From: Sphingomonas sp. Leaf32
GTDB lineage: Bacteria; Pseudomonadota; Alphaproteobacteria; Sphingomonadales; Sphingomonadaceae
Reading direction: 5' to 3'
Length of the DNA stretch: 64,000 nucleotides
NCBI RefSeq assembly: GCF_001421765.1
Contig: NZ_LMLA01000010.1
Location: 1-64,000 of the forward strand
Within the stretch, counting starts at the first letter, position 1. Every line of letters starts with the position of its first letter. The notes under the pieces are model-generated. The model was not told where the DNA came from, ran no database searches, and saw only the letters and a program-made list of their open reading frames with translations. This document shows, piece after piece, positions 34,348 to 44,745 of the stretch. Position numbers and translations under genes: made by a program.

Positions 34348-34529
34348 GGGCGGGGGTCCTTCTGTTGGCGTTCTTCGCGCAACACCTTCGCGTGCATTTG
34401 AAGGATGCGGCCTGTGACGCTGAGGTTTTTGTAGGCCCGGTTTAGCGCGAAGACGATTAGCGCCGACCCGCCGAGTAGGACGTACATGATGATGTGGATC
34501 ATCCCGACCCAATAGATGACCCCGCTCAC
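34344..34529 (-). CDS. Small membrane protein, 61 aa
   Basis: An N-terminal transmembrane helix (VIYWVGMIHIIMYVLLGGSA) extends to about residue 28 and is followed by a basic helical tail. ATGA overlaps on both sides place it firmly in the operon. Function unknown. Confidence 0.5.
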   Translation of the reverse strand: MSGVIYWVGMIHIIMYVLLGGSALIVFALNRAYKNLSVTGRILQMHAKVLREERQQKDPRP

Positions 34530-34921
34530 CCCCGTTCTCCGAGGGCTTGGAGGGCGGCGCGGGCACGGTTACGCATTTCGCGAACGCCATCACGCATCCA
34601 TTCGCGATCGGACGGCCCCACGGCATTGCCGAAAAGCGTGTCCGTCCCGTAGATCTCGATGCCAAGCAACGCCTCCCGTAGGCGCTCCACGTCCGCATCC
34701 CGGCCTTCGATCGGCGGGGTGGGGGTGGCGCGCGTGTTCCAGTGACGGTCAGCAGCCTCTTGGCTTTCGTCGTCCGCAATCTCTGCCCCGCAATCGAGGC
34801 ATTCGACCGACCAAAACGCGAAGTCGTCCGAAGCGCGCGTGAAGCACTGGACAAGGCGGCCATCTGCTCCGCCGCAAAATGGACACGGCAGCAGTTCGCC
34901 CGCAGGCACACCCCCGCTCAT
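34526..34921 (-). CDS. Lar-family restriction alleviation protein
   Basis: In this 131-aa protein, LLPCPFCGGADGRL near the N-terminus, then WSVECLDCGAEI and AADRHWNTRA give the two Cys pairs and the Trp-Asn-x-Arg end of the Lar_restr_allev family. Rac prophage Lar protects DNA from type I restriction by raising modification. The C-terminal half (ADVERLREALLGIE...) is a helical extension not found in minimal Lar proteins. The specific activity here is untested. Confidence 0.7.
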   Translation of the reverse strand: MSGGVPAGELLPCPFCGGADGRLVQCFTRASDDFAFWSVECLDCGAEIADDESQEAADRHWNTRATPTPPIEGRDADVERLREALLGIEIYGTDTLFGNAVGPSDREWMRDGVREMRNRARAALQALGERG

Positions 34922-35088
34922 GCCGGGTACTCCTGCTTTTCGACGAGTCGATAGATCGCCTGAAGCAAGTCCCAGCAGACCGCCTTGTCAGCGCCTTCGT
35001 TGGCGAGCTTGAATATTTCCGCCTTAACGTCCTCGGACGATAGCCAGCACGGCAGCTTGTGCATCGGAATGAAGTCCGGCTTGCTCAT
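34918..35088 (-). CDS. Hypothetical protein, 56 aa
   Basis: Starts MSKPDFIPMHKLPCWLSSED, then a helical part (AEIFKLANEGADKAVCWDLL). A longer frame upstream overlaps the neighbouring gene heavily and is not used. ATGA overlaps with both neighbours. Confidence 0.5.
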   Translation of the reverse strand: MSKPDFIPMHKLPCWLSSEDVKAEIFKLANEGADKAVCWDLLQAIYRLVEKQEYPA

Positions 35089-35459
35089 GCCGAGGGGCCT
35101 GATAGGCGGAGAGAGACAGAAGCGGCTTCTATGTCGGCAAGTGTCACATGGTTGGGGCGGCGGTACAGGCTGGATATGCGCTGCCGAAACGCATCCCAAG
35201 TCTCTGCCAATCGAAGGCGTTCTTCATATTCCGCCTGTGACCGAAAGCACCGCCCCGGCGAGGTGTAACCCGCGCCATCGCAAACGAGGTCGCTCAAATC
35301 AATGCGAGGCCGCTCATATGAGGGGCGTTCTGCATCGGCGATCGATGCCCATTTGCGGCCGGCCTTGGTCACGACGACTTCCGACTCGCGCGTTCCGCGG
35401 ATCAGCTTCTCGACCAGCCATAGCCGATCTCCGACTGCCAGCTTCGGATTGTCGCTCAT
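35085..35459 (-). CDS. Hypothetical beta-barrel-like plus helical protein
   Basis: In this 124-aa protein, LAVGDRLWLVEKLIRGTRES and VVVTKAGRKWASI look like a small SH3-like barrel. The C-terminal half is helical (EYEERLRLAETWDAFRQRIS). This recurrent phage accessory protein type has no known function to my knowledge. Confidence 0.5.
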   Translation of the reverse strand: MSDNPKLAVGDRLWLVEKLIRGTRESEVVVTKAGRKWASIADAERPSYERPRIDLSDLVCDGAGYTSPGRCFRSQAEYEERLRLAETWDAFRQRISSLYRRPNHVTLADIEAASVSLRLSGPSA

Positions 35460-35863
35460 GCTGCGGCTCCGGGGGTTAGGGGGGTGGGGGGAGAAGCTGA
35501 CTGTCGTTCCGCCTCAACGGCTCTGTGGCCAATTGCTTCATTGCGGGCGCGCTCATTCTCGTCTCTGGCCGCGTCAGCAGCGGTCCAAGTTCCGCCTTCC
35601 AGCAGCTTCAGCTTTTCTGCTAACCGCCGCGATTCCCGATCGCAGAAATCTCCGAAAATCAGTTGCGCTTCCATATGTCGAACGAGGGAAGATTTCGGTC
35701 GACGCGCTAACTTTTCAGATGTCGCGAGAGGGACGGGATGAGTGTCTCGGAAAACGCGCAGATCTAGTAGCTCTGCGACTAATCCCGCGTCCGACTGAAA
35801 TAAGGACGCGTAGCAGCGGATCGTATCGATCTCGTTGCGTAAGGCTACGAAGGTCATGCTCAT
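35456..35863 (-). CDS. Hypothetical helical protein, 135 aa
   Basis: Charged and mostly helical with Arg/Glu-rich segments (AQLIFGDFCDRESRRLAEKL) and a Pro-rich end. ATGA overlaps both neighbours. No family recognised. Confidence 0.5.
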   Translation of the reverse strand: MSMTFVALRNEIDTIRCYASLFQSDAGLVAELLDLRVFRDTHPVPLATSEKLARRPKSSLVRHMEAQLIFGDFCDRESRRLAEKLKLLEGGTWTAADAARDENERARNEAIGHRAVEAERQSASPPTPLTPGAAA

Positions 35864-36132
35864 GCCGCCACCTCCAGACGGAAAGCGTGAGCGGGGAGGC
35901 GACCGCGCATCGGACCGACACCGGTTGCAGCCTTAGCGAAGTCCCGCAGCATCGAAGCGGTCGGCTTGCCGGTATTCCAGCGCTTCCGGTTCACAATGAC
36001 CTTCGACACTAAGCAGTCGGCACCGATGACGCTCAGATCGCTAGTGGTGATGCCGTAGCGCAGCTTCCGCCCGCAGCAATGGCACTGAGCGTCGTCAACA
36101 AGACCGGTGATGGTGATGGTTGCGGTCGTCAT
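35860..36132 (-). CDS. First gene of leftward operon, zinc-knuckle protein
   Basis: This 90-aa protein has GGAGGCAAG before its ATG. It begins TTATITITGLVDDAQ, then CHCCGRKLRYGI, a zinc knuckle, and ends with a basic helical part (TASMLRDFAKAAT). It is the first gene after the divergent operator region and starts the run of 16 overlapping genes. Confidence 0.55.
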   Translation of the reverse strand: MTTATITITGLVDDAQCHCCGRKLRYGITTSDLSVIGADCLVSKVIVNRKRWNTGKPTASMLRDFAKAATGVGPMRGRLPAHAFRLEVAA

Positions 36133-36147
36133 GTCTTGCCTCCAGAA

Positions 36148-36211
36148 TCTACCTGACGTATATTCTACGTGACGTAGATAATTGCAAGGAAAATAATCAA
36201 CGTGACGTTGA
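36148..36211. promoter_or_regulatory. Three palindromic operators in divergent promoter
   Basis: TCTACGTGACGTAGA (36,164-36,178) and TCAACGTGACGTTGA (36,197-36,211) are perfect 7-1-7 palindromes. TCTACCTGACGTATA (36,148-36,162) is a degenerate third copy. Centre spacings are 16 and 33 bp, close to whole turns on the same helix face. Leftward, TTGCAA and AATATA are 17 bp apart. Rightward, GATAAT lies at 36,177-36,182. The divergent HTH protein is the likely ligand. Confidence 0.8.
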
Positions 36212-36480
36212 TGGCTTGCCGAGACGAAGCGGGGCGGTTTACGGCGCGTCCGATGGACAATCAGCCGTGGCAGATTCGCGCGAAGGAGGCGGGCCTGACG
36301 CAAAAGGCGCTGGCATCGATCGCCGGGAAGCCCGCAAATACCATCAGCCGGCAAATGCGCGGCGAGTTTGGCGATGTGCCCGGCTACCTGATCGCGCTGA
36401 TCATCGCTTGGGAGATGATGACTGACGACCAGCGGGTGGACTGGATGCGGCAACTGGAGCGCGAAGAGGGTACCCGCTGA
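36202..36480 (+). CDS. HTH regulator of the leftward accessory operon
   Basis: This protein has 92 aa from GTG; an in-frame ATG at 36,211 or 36,253 could be the true start. IRAKEAGLTQKALASIAG and KPANTISRQMRGEFGDV form a lambda-repressor-like HTH, and a helical dimer segment follows. The 5' end lies within the third operator, which implies autoregulation. Aca-type HTH regulators of phage counter-defence operons show the same layout. It is the last prophage gene before the att site. Confidence 0.7.
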   Translation: MTLMACRDEAGRFTARPMDNQPWQIRAKEAGLTQKALASIAGKPANTISRQMRGEFGDVPGYLIALIIAWEMMTDDQRVDWMRQLEREEGTR

Positions 36481-36580
36481 CCTGTCCGGGCTTTGTCCGT
36501 GCAACGTGCGTCGAACACCGTCACTTTCGCGAGTCGTAAGCTGCCAAATTAACGCAAGACACAGAGTAGAATGGCGTCGG

Positions 36581-36631
36581 CGTGCCCTCCGAAGGCAGAG
36601 GCCAGGGGTTCGAATCCCTTCGGGTGCGCCA
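36581..36631 (+). tRNA. attR: 3' half of tRNA-Arg(CCG)
   Basis: From the anticodon loop CTCCGAA (anticodon CCG) with the GGCA side of its stem, the sequence continues through the variable loop, an intact T-arm (AGGGG TTCGAAT CCCTT), CGGGTGC, G and CCA. The 5' half (acceptor strand, D-arm) is absent. That is the remnant left when a phage integrates into a tRNA gene. The restored full tRNA should be at the other prophage end, outside the window. Confidence 0.85.
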
Positions 36632-36677
36632 GTGGCGGTTCAATCAGATCGACAATGCACTGCGCCGGCAGGCGGGG

Positions 36678-37970
36678 TCAGCCCGGCTGGCGATGTTCGC
36701 TGGGGTCCAGGCCGTAGCGTTGCAGGCGGTCGTACAGGCTGCGTCGCGATATCGACAGCGCCTCGGCTGCGGCGGCGACGTCGCCCGACGCCTTGGTCAG
36801 CGCTTCGGCGATGACTGCCGTTTCGAACCGGGCCACGCGTTCTGCCAGGGGCAGGGCCTCCTCCTCGCCATCGGTGCCGGGCAGGGCCAGGGCGGTCTGC
36901 ACCGCGAAGTTGCGCAGCGCCCGCACATTGCCGCGCCATGGGTCGGTCATCAGCCGCGCCTCGGTCGCGGCGTTGAGCGACGGGACGTCGCGCCCGAACC
37001 GCTCGGCGGCTTCCTGCAGGAAATAGCTGAACAGCAGCGGCACGTCGGCGCGGCGTTCGCGTAACGGCGGGATACGCACGCGCACCGTTTCCAGCCGGTA
37101 GAGCAGGTCCTCGCGGAACCGCCCTTCGGCACAGGCCCGCGCTAGATCGCCCTTCGCGGCGGCGACGATGCGCAGGTCGACGCTGCGCGGCGACCCCCCG
37201 CCCGCCGGGGGCAGTTCGCGCTCCTCGATCACGCGCAGCAGCTTGCCCTGCAACGCGCTCGACATGCTGTCGATTTCGTCGAGGAACAGCGTGCCTCGGT
37301 CGGCATCGCCGATCCGCCCCTGTTGCGCCCGTCCGCCGAACAACGCCTCGTCGGCCAGGTGATCGGGCAGGGCGGCACAGTCGATCGCGACGAATTCGCG
37401 TGCCCGGCGCTTGCTCCAGCGGTGCAGCATCCGCGCGACCAGTTCCTTGCCGGTGCCGGTTTCCCCCTCGATCAGCACATCGACCTCGACCTGCGCCAGT
37501 TGCCGGATCGCGTCGCGCACGCTGGCCATCGCCGCCGTGGTGCCGATCAGCGGGAAATCCTCCTCCGCCGCCGGCAGTGCCGCGCGCAACCGGCGATTTT
37601 CCAGCACCAGCCGCCGCGTCTCCAGCGCGCGGCGGACGCTGGCGACCAGGTGATCGGTGGCGAACGGCTTGGCGAGGAAGTCGAACGCCCCGCGCTCCAT
37701 CGCCGCGACCGCCATCGGGATGTCGCCATGGCCGGTCATCAGCAGCACCGGCACGTCCGGGTCGCTGGCATGGACCGCATCGAACACGGCATGGCCATCC
37801 ATGCCCGGCATCCGAATGTCGGTGACGACGACACCCGCGAAATCGGTCCCCATGTCGTGCAGCGCGACGCGCGCATCGGCGTGCGATTCCACCGCTATCC
37901 CGGCAATGGCGAAGGTATCGACGATCGCGTCGCGCAGATCGTCGTCATCGTCGATCAGCAGCACCTTCAT
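36678..37970 (-). CDS. dctD: DctD-like NtrC-family response regulator lacking GAFTGA
   Basis: This 430-aa protein has a receiver domain at about 1-120 (LLIDDDDDLRDAI; VVTDIRMPGMDG with the phosphorylated Asp; FLAKPF). The AAA+ domain has Walker A GETGTGKE and Walker B GTLFLDEIDS. A C-terminal Fis-type HTH (AAAAEALSISRRSLYDRLQR) ends it. Where GAFTGA should contact sigma-54, the sequence reads ALFGGRAQQGRIGDAD, shorter and without the motif. It overlaps the kinase gene by 4 bp, so the pair is cognate, likely acting on the divergent kgtP. Confidence 0.85.
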   Translation of the reverse strand: MKVLLIDDDDDLRDAIVDTFAIAGIAVESHADARVALHDMGTDFAGVVVTDIRMPGMDGHAVFDAVHASDPDVPVLLMTGHGDIPMAVAAMERGAFDFLAKPFATDHLVASVRRALETRRLVLENRRLRAALPAAEEDFPLIGTTAAMASVRDAIRQLAQVEVDVLIEGETGTGKELVARMLHRWSKRRAREFVAIDCAALPDHLADEALFGGRAQQGRIGDADRGTLFLDEIDSMSSALQGKLLRVIEERELPPAGGGSPRSVDLRIVAAAKGDLARACAEGRFREDLLYRLETVRVRIPPLRERRADVPLLFSYFLQEAAERFGRDVPSLNAATEARLMTDPWRGNVRALRNFAVQTALALPGTDGEEEALPLAERVARFETAVIAEALTKASGDVAAAAEALSISRRSLYDRLQRYGLDPSEHRQPG

Positions 37971-39769
37971 CGCGTCATCTCCTTGGCCCGCGCGACCGTC
38001 ACCCGAAACGCCGCCCCGCCCAGCGGCGACGCCACCACCGCCACCGTGCCGTCGAACGCCGTGACGATGTCGCGCACGATCCCCAGGCCCAGCCCCAGCC
38101 CGTCGAGTCTGCCGGTGACGAAGGGGTCGAAAATCTGCCCCGCTATTGCCGGATCGATGCCCGGACCATTGTCGGTGACGGTCAGCGCGACGCGGTCCGC
38201 CACTTCCTCGACGGTCAGCGTCACCTGCGGATGGTCCCGTCCGGCTACCGCGTCGAGCGCGTTCTGGAGCAGGTTGACCAGCACCTGTTCCAGCCGCACC
38301 CGACCCGCGATCACATCGGGTTGGCCCGGTGGTGGCCAGTCCATCGCGACGCCTGCCGTACGGAACCTGTCGCCGATCAACAACCGTGTGCCGGCGACCA
38401 CCGCGTCGAGCGGAACCGGTCCGACCACGCCCACCCCGCGCCGGGCGAAGCGGCGCATTTCCTGCGTGATCGCACCGATCTTCGCCGTCAGGGCGATGGC
38501 ACTGTCGAGATTGGCGGCAACCCGGTCGAGCCGTCCGGCGACCAGATGCGCCTGCGCGTTTTCGGACAGGGTACGGATCGTGGCGACCGGCTGGTTGATC
38601 TCATGCGCCAGGCCGGCGGTGATCGACCCCAGCGACCCCAGCCGGTTGGCCTGCGCCAGCTCCTCGCGCGCCTCGCGGAACCTGCGGTCGATCCGCGTCC
38701 GCTCGGCGATTTCATAGCGCAGTTCCGCCGTCCGGGTGGCGACCGCCGTCTCCAGCGCGGCCCGTTCGCGGGCGGCGTCGGCGGCGCGGGTGATCCGCCA
38801 CAGGACCAGTCCTGCGGCCAGCCCGGCGATCAGCACCGCGATCAGTCCGGTCAGCCGTGCCAGATAGGCCGCCTCGCTCAGCGCGTCGGCGACCGGGGTC
38901 ACGTGGACCAGCCGCCATCCCGGCACCGGCATATCGACCGCCTCGACGATCAGTTCGGCACCGTCCGGCGCGCGGGCAGTGCCGTCGTCCCGCCACCGAT
39001 ATCGGCTGGGCGACAACGCGGCGTCGCCGAACTGGGCCGCGCTGGCCATCGCCGTGCGATCCGCCGCCGTCAGCGGGCGGGTGATACGGAATCGCTCGGC
39101 CGGGTCGGTCGCGAACAGGATGATGCCGCGCCCGTCCATGACGAAGGTCTGTCCCGGATCGCTGCGCCAGATGCCAACGAGCTTGTCGAACTCGACCTTC
39201 ACCACGACCACGCCGGCCGGATCGGCGGCGGTGCCGACCCGGCGGGTCAGGAACAGCCCCGGCCGGCCGCTGACGTTCCCGACCGCATAATATTCCGTTG
39301 CGCCGCTGCGCAGCGCGCCGACGAAATAGGGGCGGAAGCGGTAGTTGCGTCCGACGAAGCTCTCTGGCGTATCGGCATTGGAGGCCGACACCGTGTCGCC
39401 GGACCGGTCGATCAGGTAGAGGACCGGCGCGCCCGTTCGTTCGGCAAGCAGCTTCAGCTTGCCATCCATCCGCCGCCGCGCGGCCGGATCGCCCTGGCGC
39501 AGCGCCTCGGCCAGATCGGTATATTCGCCGAGCACCAGCGGCAGCAGGCGGAACTGCGTCAGGTCGCTGGCGAACAGCCGGTTCTGCTGCACCGCGACCC
39601 GGTCCGCCGTGGCGCGCAAGTCGGTCAGCGCCGACTGGTTGAGCCACGCCGCCGTCGACAGCCAGATCAACAGTCCGAACGCGACGGCCACCGCTCCGGC
39701 AAGGATCACGGGAAAGGCGCGATGCAGCCGCATGATTGCAGGATGCTGCAATTCGCCATGGCCTGTCAT
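37967..39769 (-). CDS. dctB: DctB-like sensor histidine kinase
   Basis: This protein has 600 aa with the start taken at MTGHGELQ; an alternative ATG lies at 39,733. There are two transmembrane helices (about 22-42 and 290-310) around a periplasmic dCache-like sensor. HisKA has GLAHEINQPVATIRTLSENA with the phospho-His. HATPase has NLLQNALDAV, DNGPGID and GLGLGLGIVRDIV. DctB proteins sense C4-dicarboxylates; with a 2-oxoglutarate-type carrier next door the ligand may be a related acid. Confidence 0.85.
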   Translation of the reverse strand: MTGHGELQHPAIMRLHRAFPVILAGAVAVAFGLLIWLSTAAWLNQSALTDLRATADRVAVQQNRLFASDLTQFRLLPLVLGEYTDLAEALRQGDPAARRRMDGKLKLLAERTGAPVLYLIDRSGDTVSASNADTPESFVGRNYRFRPYFVGALRSGATEYYAVGNVSGRPGLFLTRRVGTAADPAGVVVVKVEFDKLVGIWRSDPGQTFVMDGRGIILFATDPAERFRITRPLTAADRTAMASAAQFGDAALSPSRYRWRDDGTARAPDGAELIVEAVDMPVPGWRLVHVTPVADALSEAAYLARLTGLIAVLIAGLAAGLVLWRITRAADAARERAALETAVATRTAELRYEIAERTRIDRRFREAREELAQANRLGSLGSITAGLAHEINQPVATIRTLSENAQAHLVAGRLDRVAANLDSAIALTAKIGAITQEMRRFARRGVGVVGPVPLDAVVAGTRLLIGDRFRTAGVAMDWPPPGQPDVIAGRVRLEQVLVNLLQNALDAVAGRDHPQVTLTVEEVADRVALTVTDNGPGIDPAIAGQIFDPFVTGRLDGLGLGLGIVRDIVTAFDGTVAVVASPLGGAAFRVTVARAKEMTR

Positions 39770-40082
39770 GCGGAATCTTGCACAGTCGTATGTATCGCTG
39801 GCAGCACTATTTCCGTCAACATCCTGATAAAGCGGAAAAATATTGGCGGAAAACAAGTGTTTTGCGGATCGCGCCTGGCGCTGCATCCTGACGGCCTACC
39901 GAAATATCGGGTGAGAGAGGATCGGACATGGCTTTCGCGGACAGTAACGACAGGCGCCTCGCCGCCCGTCCGGTCGCCAAATTGCCAGTGGCATCGACGG
40001 CGGTCGATCGCGCCCGGCCATCCGTCCCGATCGAAGGCCGATTCCTGTGACATTACAACGACATGATATTGGGAGAGACGAT
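39770..40082. promoter_or_regulatory. Divergent dctB / kgtP control region
   Basis: This 313-bp region has no gene. An AT-rich core lies at about 39,815-39,860. A perfect palindrome TGCCA-G-TGGCA lies at about 39,980 and could bind the regulator. I find no good sigma-54 promoter (GG at -24 and GC at -12 with 10 bp between). GGGAGA precedes the kgtP GTG. Confidence 0.4.
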
Positions 40083-41399
40083 GTGGCGACGAAACCCTTG
40101 ACCCATCCCGCGACAGGGGCGGGACCATCGACCAACACCCGGCTGAAATCGATCATCGGCGGATCGACCGGCAATCTGGTCGAATGGTTCGACTGGTATG
40201 TCTATGCCGCCTTCACCCTGTATTTCGCGCCGCACTTCTTCCCCAGCGACGATCAGACCGCGCAGTTGCTGAGCGCGGCGGCGGTGTTCGCGGTCGGCTT
40301 CGTCATGCGGCCGATCGGTGCGTGGGTGATGGGCGTCTATTCCGACCGCCATGGGCGCAAGGCGGGGCTGACGCTGTCGGTCACGCTGATGTGCGCCGGC
40401 TCGCTCATCATCGCGCTGACTCCGGGCTATGACACGATCGGCGTGATGGCGCCGGCGTTGCTGGTCGTTGCGCGGTTGATGCAGGGCCTGTCGGTCGGCG
40501 GCGAATATGGTGCCAGCGCGACCTATCTGTCGGAAATGGCGGGCAAGGACCGGCGCGGGTTCTTCTCGTCCTTCCAATATGTGACGCTCATCTCGGGCCA
40601 GTTGCTCGCGATTCTGCTGCTGCTGGTGCTCCAGAACGTGATGAGCAAGCCGGCGCTGGAGGAATGGGGCTGGCGCATTCCCTTCGCGATCGGCGCGGTG
40701 CTGGCCGTCGTCGTGTTCCGCCTGCGTCGTGGCCTTGCCGAGACGGAGAGCTTCAAGAACGCCAAGGCGTCCGACGCGCCGAAGTCCGGCTTCCTCACCC
40801 TGCTGCGCAATCACCCGAAGGAAACCGCGCTGGTCATGCTGCTGACCGCCGGCGGTACGCTCGCCTTCTACGCCTACTCGATCTACATGCAGAAGTTCCT
40901 GGTCAATACGTCGGGCTTTACCAAGGAAGCCGCGACGCAGATCAACGCGGTCACATTGTTCGTCTTCATGTGCCTGCAACCGCTGGCCGGGGCGCTGAGC
41001 GACAGGATCGGGCGTAAGCCGCTGATGATCGCCTTCGGCGTGGCGGGCGTGCTGTTCACCTATCCGATCTTCACCGCCCTGTCGCAGACGCAGGACATGT
41101 TCACCGCCGGGCTGCTGGTGATGGCCGCACTCATCATCGTCACCGGCTACACCTCGATCAACGCGGTGGTGAAGGCGGAGCTGTTCCCCGCGCATATCCG
41201 CGCGCTGGGCGTCGCGCTGCCCTATGCGCTGGCGAACACGATCTTCGGCGGCACCGCCGAATGGGTCGCGCTGAAGTTCAAGGCCGCCGGGTGGGAGCAG
41301 GGCTTCTACTGGTACGTCACCGCGATGATCGGGATTTCGCTGATCGTCTATCTGCGGATGCGCGACACCCGCCACGACAGCCTGATTGCCGAGGATTGA
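40083..41399 (+). CDS. kgtP: KgtP-like 2-oxoglutarate/dicarboxylate MFS permease
   Basis: This 438-aa protein has 12 predicted membrane helices and belongs to the metabolite:H+ symporter family. GNLVEWFDWYVYAAFTLYFA is a hallmark of KgtP/ProP-type carriers. DRHGRKAG is the MFS loop 2-3 motif, RLMQGLSVGGEYGASATYL follows in helix 4, and a second DRIGRKPL lies after helix 8. GTG start chosen for GGGAGA at 7 bp. Import of 2-oxoglutarate or a similar acid is inferred. Regulated most likely by the divergent DctB/DctD pair. Confidence 0.8.
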   Translation: MATKPLTHPATGAGPSTNTRLKSIIGGSTGNLVEWFDWYVYAAFTLYFAPHFFPSDDQTAQLLSAAAVFAVGFVMRPIGAWVMGVYSDRHGRKAGLTLSVTLMCAGSLIIALTPGYDTIGVMAPALLVVARLMQGLSVGGEYGASATYLSEMAGKDRRGFFSSFQYVTLISGQLLAILLLLVLQNVMSKPALEEWGWRIPFAIGAVLAVVVFRLRRGLAETESFKNAKASDAPKSGFLTLLRNHPKETALVMLLTAGGTLAFYAYSIYMQKFLVNTSGFTKEAATQINAVTLFVFMCLQPLAGALSDRIGRKPLMIAFGVAGVLFTYPIFTALSQTQDMFTAGLLVMAALIIVTGYTSINAVVKAELFPAHIRALGVALPYALANTIFGGTAEWVALKFKAAGWEQGFYWYVTAMIGISLIVYLRMRDTRHDSLIAED

Positions 41400-41557
41400 A
41401 GGGAGGGGCGCCGTTCCGCGCACCGTGCGGGACGGCGGAAGTCGGTACCCCCGCGCGGGCGGGGGGTATGTCCAAGGACAGGGGAGAGCGTTCGGTCCTA
41501 GGGCCGATCGACTTGCTACTCGGGGTGTCGTTCCCGAGCGACGCCTCCAGCCCACCC

Positions 41558-41684
41558 GTCACCCCGGACTTGTCGGGGTCCACGGCGCGGCAATCGGTGC
41601 GGCGTGAGGCTCTGTCGATCGTAATCGCGGCTCGGTGGACCCCGGAATAAGTCCGGGGTGACAAAATAGAATGTGAATGTCGAC
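41558..41684. repeat. Dispersed REP-type hairpin element, copy 1
   Basis: Perfect 14-bp arms GTCACCCCGGACTT (41,558) and AAGTCCGGGGTGAC (41,649) enclose the block GGGGTCCACGGCGCGGCAAT. The trailing AAAATAGAATGTGAATGTCG is shared with the copy at 55,830-55,920. It lies between convergent kgtP and rsh and may also act as a bidirectional terminator. The rest of the gap (41,400-41,557) shows nothing clear. Confidence 0.85.
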
Positions 41685-41689
41685 CCGCC

Positions 41690-43780
<2,091 letters not shown>

Positions 43781-43832
43781 GGTATCTTGATGGAGCGGGG
43801 CGGTAGGCCAATGCAACCGTTTTTAACCGGCC

Positions 43833-44135
43833 TTACGCACTCTTGGCGCGGGTGTTGCATTTGGCGAGCTGCTCGGCGGCAAAGGCCTCGCCATTGGCGG
43901 TGAAGGCGGTGAGGGTACCCAGCTCCTTCGCCGCGAGCTGGCACATGGTCAGCGGGCTGCCCTCGGTCCGGTTGGTGACGCAGCGATCGGCGGCGCATTT
44001 CCACGGCGTGCTGCGGGTCATCATGGCGGCGATGGTGGGGGCAGTGGCCGGCACCGCGCTGTACCCGCGCGCCGGCTGTGCGGCAGCGCCGAAGGGCAGG
44101 GCAAGGGCGGCGGCCAGCAGAGCCAGGGTCTTCAT
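43833..44135 (-). CDS. Secreted CC_3452-family protein
   Basis: This 100-aa protein starts at MKTLALLAAALALPFGAAAQ, a clear signal peptide with cleavage after AQ; a longer frame would spoil it. The mature part has four Cys (WKCAADRCV, TMCQLA, LAKCN) and the ending typical of a small periplasmic family common in sphingomonads and Caulobacter. Function unknown. Confidence 0.65.
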   Translation of the reverse strand: MKTLALLAAALALPFGAAAQPARGYSAVPATAPTIAAMMTRSTPWKCAADRCVTNRTEGSPLTMCQLAAKELGTLTAFTANGEAFAAEQLAKCNTRAKSA

Positions 44136-44268
44136 GATGCACGTCTCCAGCGATTCGTTGGCATCGCAGCTAATATACACTGGTGTAAGTTGCAAATGAA
44201 TATCTTTGCTGCGATTGCGAGATCACAGCTATTTCCTTTCGACACGGGGTTGCGCTAGACCGGAGGCA

Positions 44269-44739
44269 ATGACGACGACCCTGCGAGAACCGCTGCGCGA
44301 ACTGGCCAACCGATGCAGCCTTCCGGCCGCGCTGGAGGCGATGGGCGAACGCTGGTCGTTCCTGATCCTGCGCGGATCGTTCAATGGCCTGTGCCATTTC
44401 GAGGAATTCCAGTCGGAACTGGGCATCGCGCGCAACATCCTCGCCAACCGGCTGTCGCGGCTGGTCGGGCACGGCATTCTCGAACGGCGTACGGTGGCCG
44501 AGGATCGGCGGAAGATCGAATATCGCCTGACCGAGAAGGGCAGGGCATTGCTGCCGACGATGGTGGCGCTGCGCCAATGGGGCGAGCGGTGGGAAACCTG
44601 TGTCGCGGCGACGCCGATCCTGGTCGATGCGCGCGACCGCCGGCCGATCGCCACCGTCGCGGTGCACAGCCATGACGGCCGAGTCCTCGACAAGAGCGAC
44701 CTGCTCTGGGCGCTGGAAGCGGACGTCGTGCGCGACTGA
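44269..44739 (+). CDS. HxlR-family transcriptional regulator
   Basis: This 156-aa protein has CGGAGG before its ATG. CSLPAALEAMGERWSFLILR, then FEEFQSELGIARNILANRL and LTEKGRALLPTMVALRQWGE are the winged-helix HxlR pattern. The C-terminal 50 residues form a small extra domain. It is divergent from the CC_3452-type gene. The ligand and targets are unknown. Confidence 0.85.
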   Translation: MTTTLREPLRELANRCSLPAALEAMGERWSFLILRGSFNGLCHFEEFQSELGIARNILANRLSRLVGHGILERRTVAEDRRKIEYRLTEKGRALLPTMVALRQWGERWETCVAATPILVDARDRRPIATVAVHSHDGRVLDKSDLLWALEADVVRD

Positions 44740-44745
44740 CCGGCG

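Noticed and set aside
38231..40066. 611-codon forward ORF opposite dctB
   Set aside because: Antisense shadow in GC-rich DNA. The reverse strand encodes a full histidine kinase with all boxes.
39770..40082. Sigma-54 promoter for kgtP
   Set aside because: Candidate GG...GC pairs have the wrong spacing, and the regulator lacks GAFTGA.
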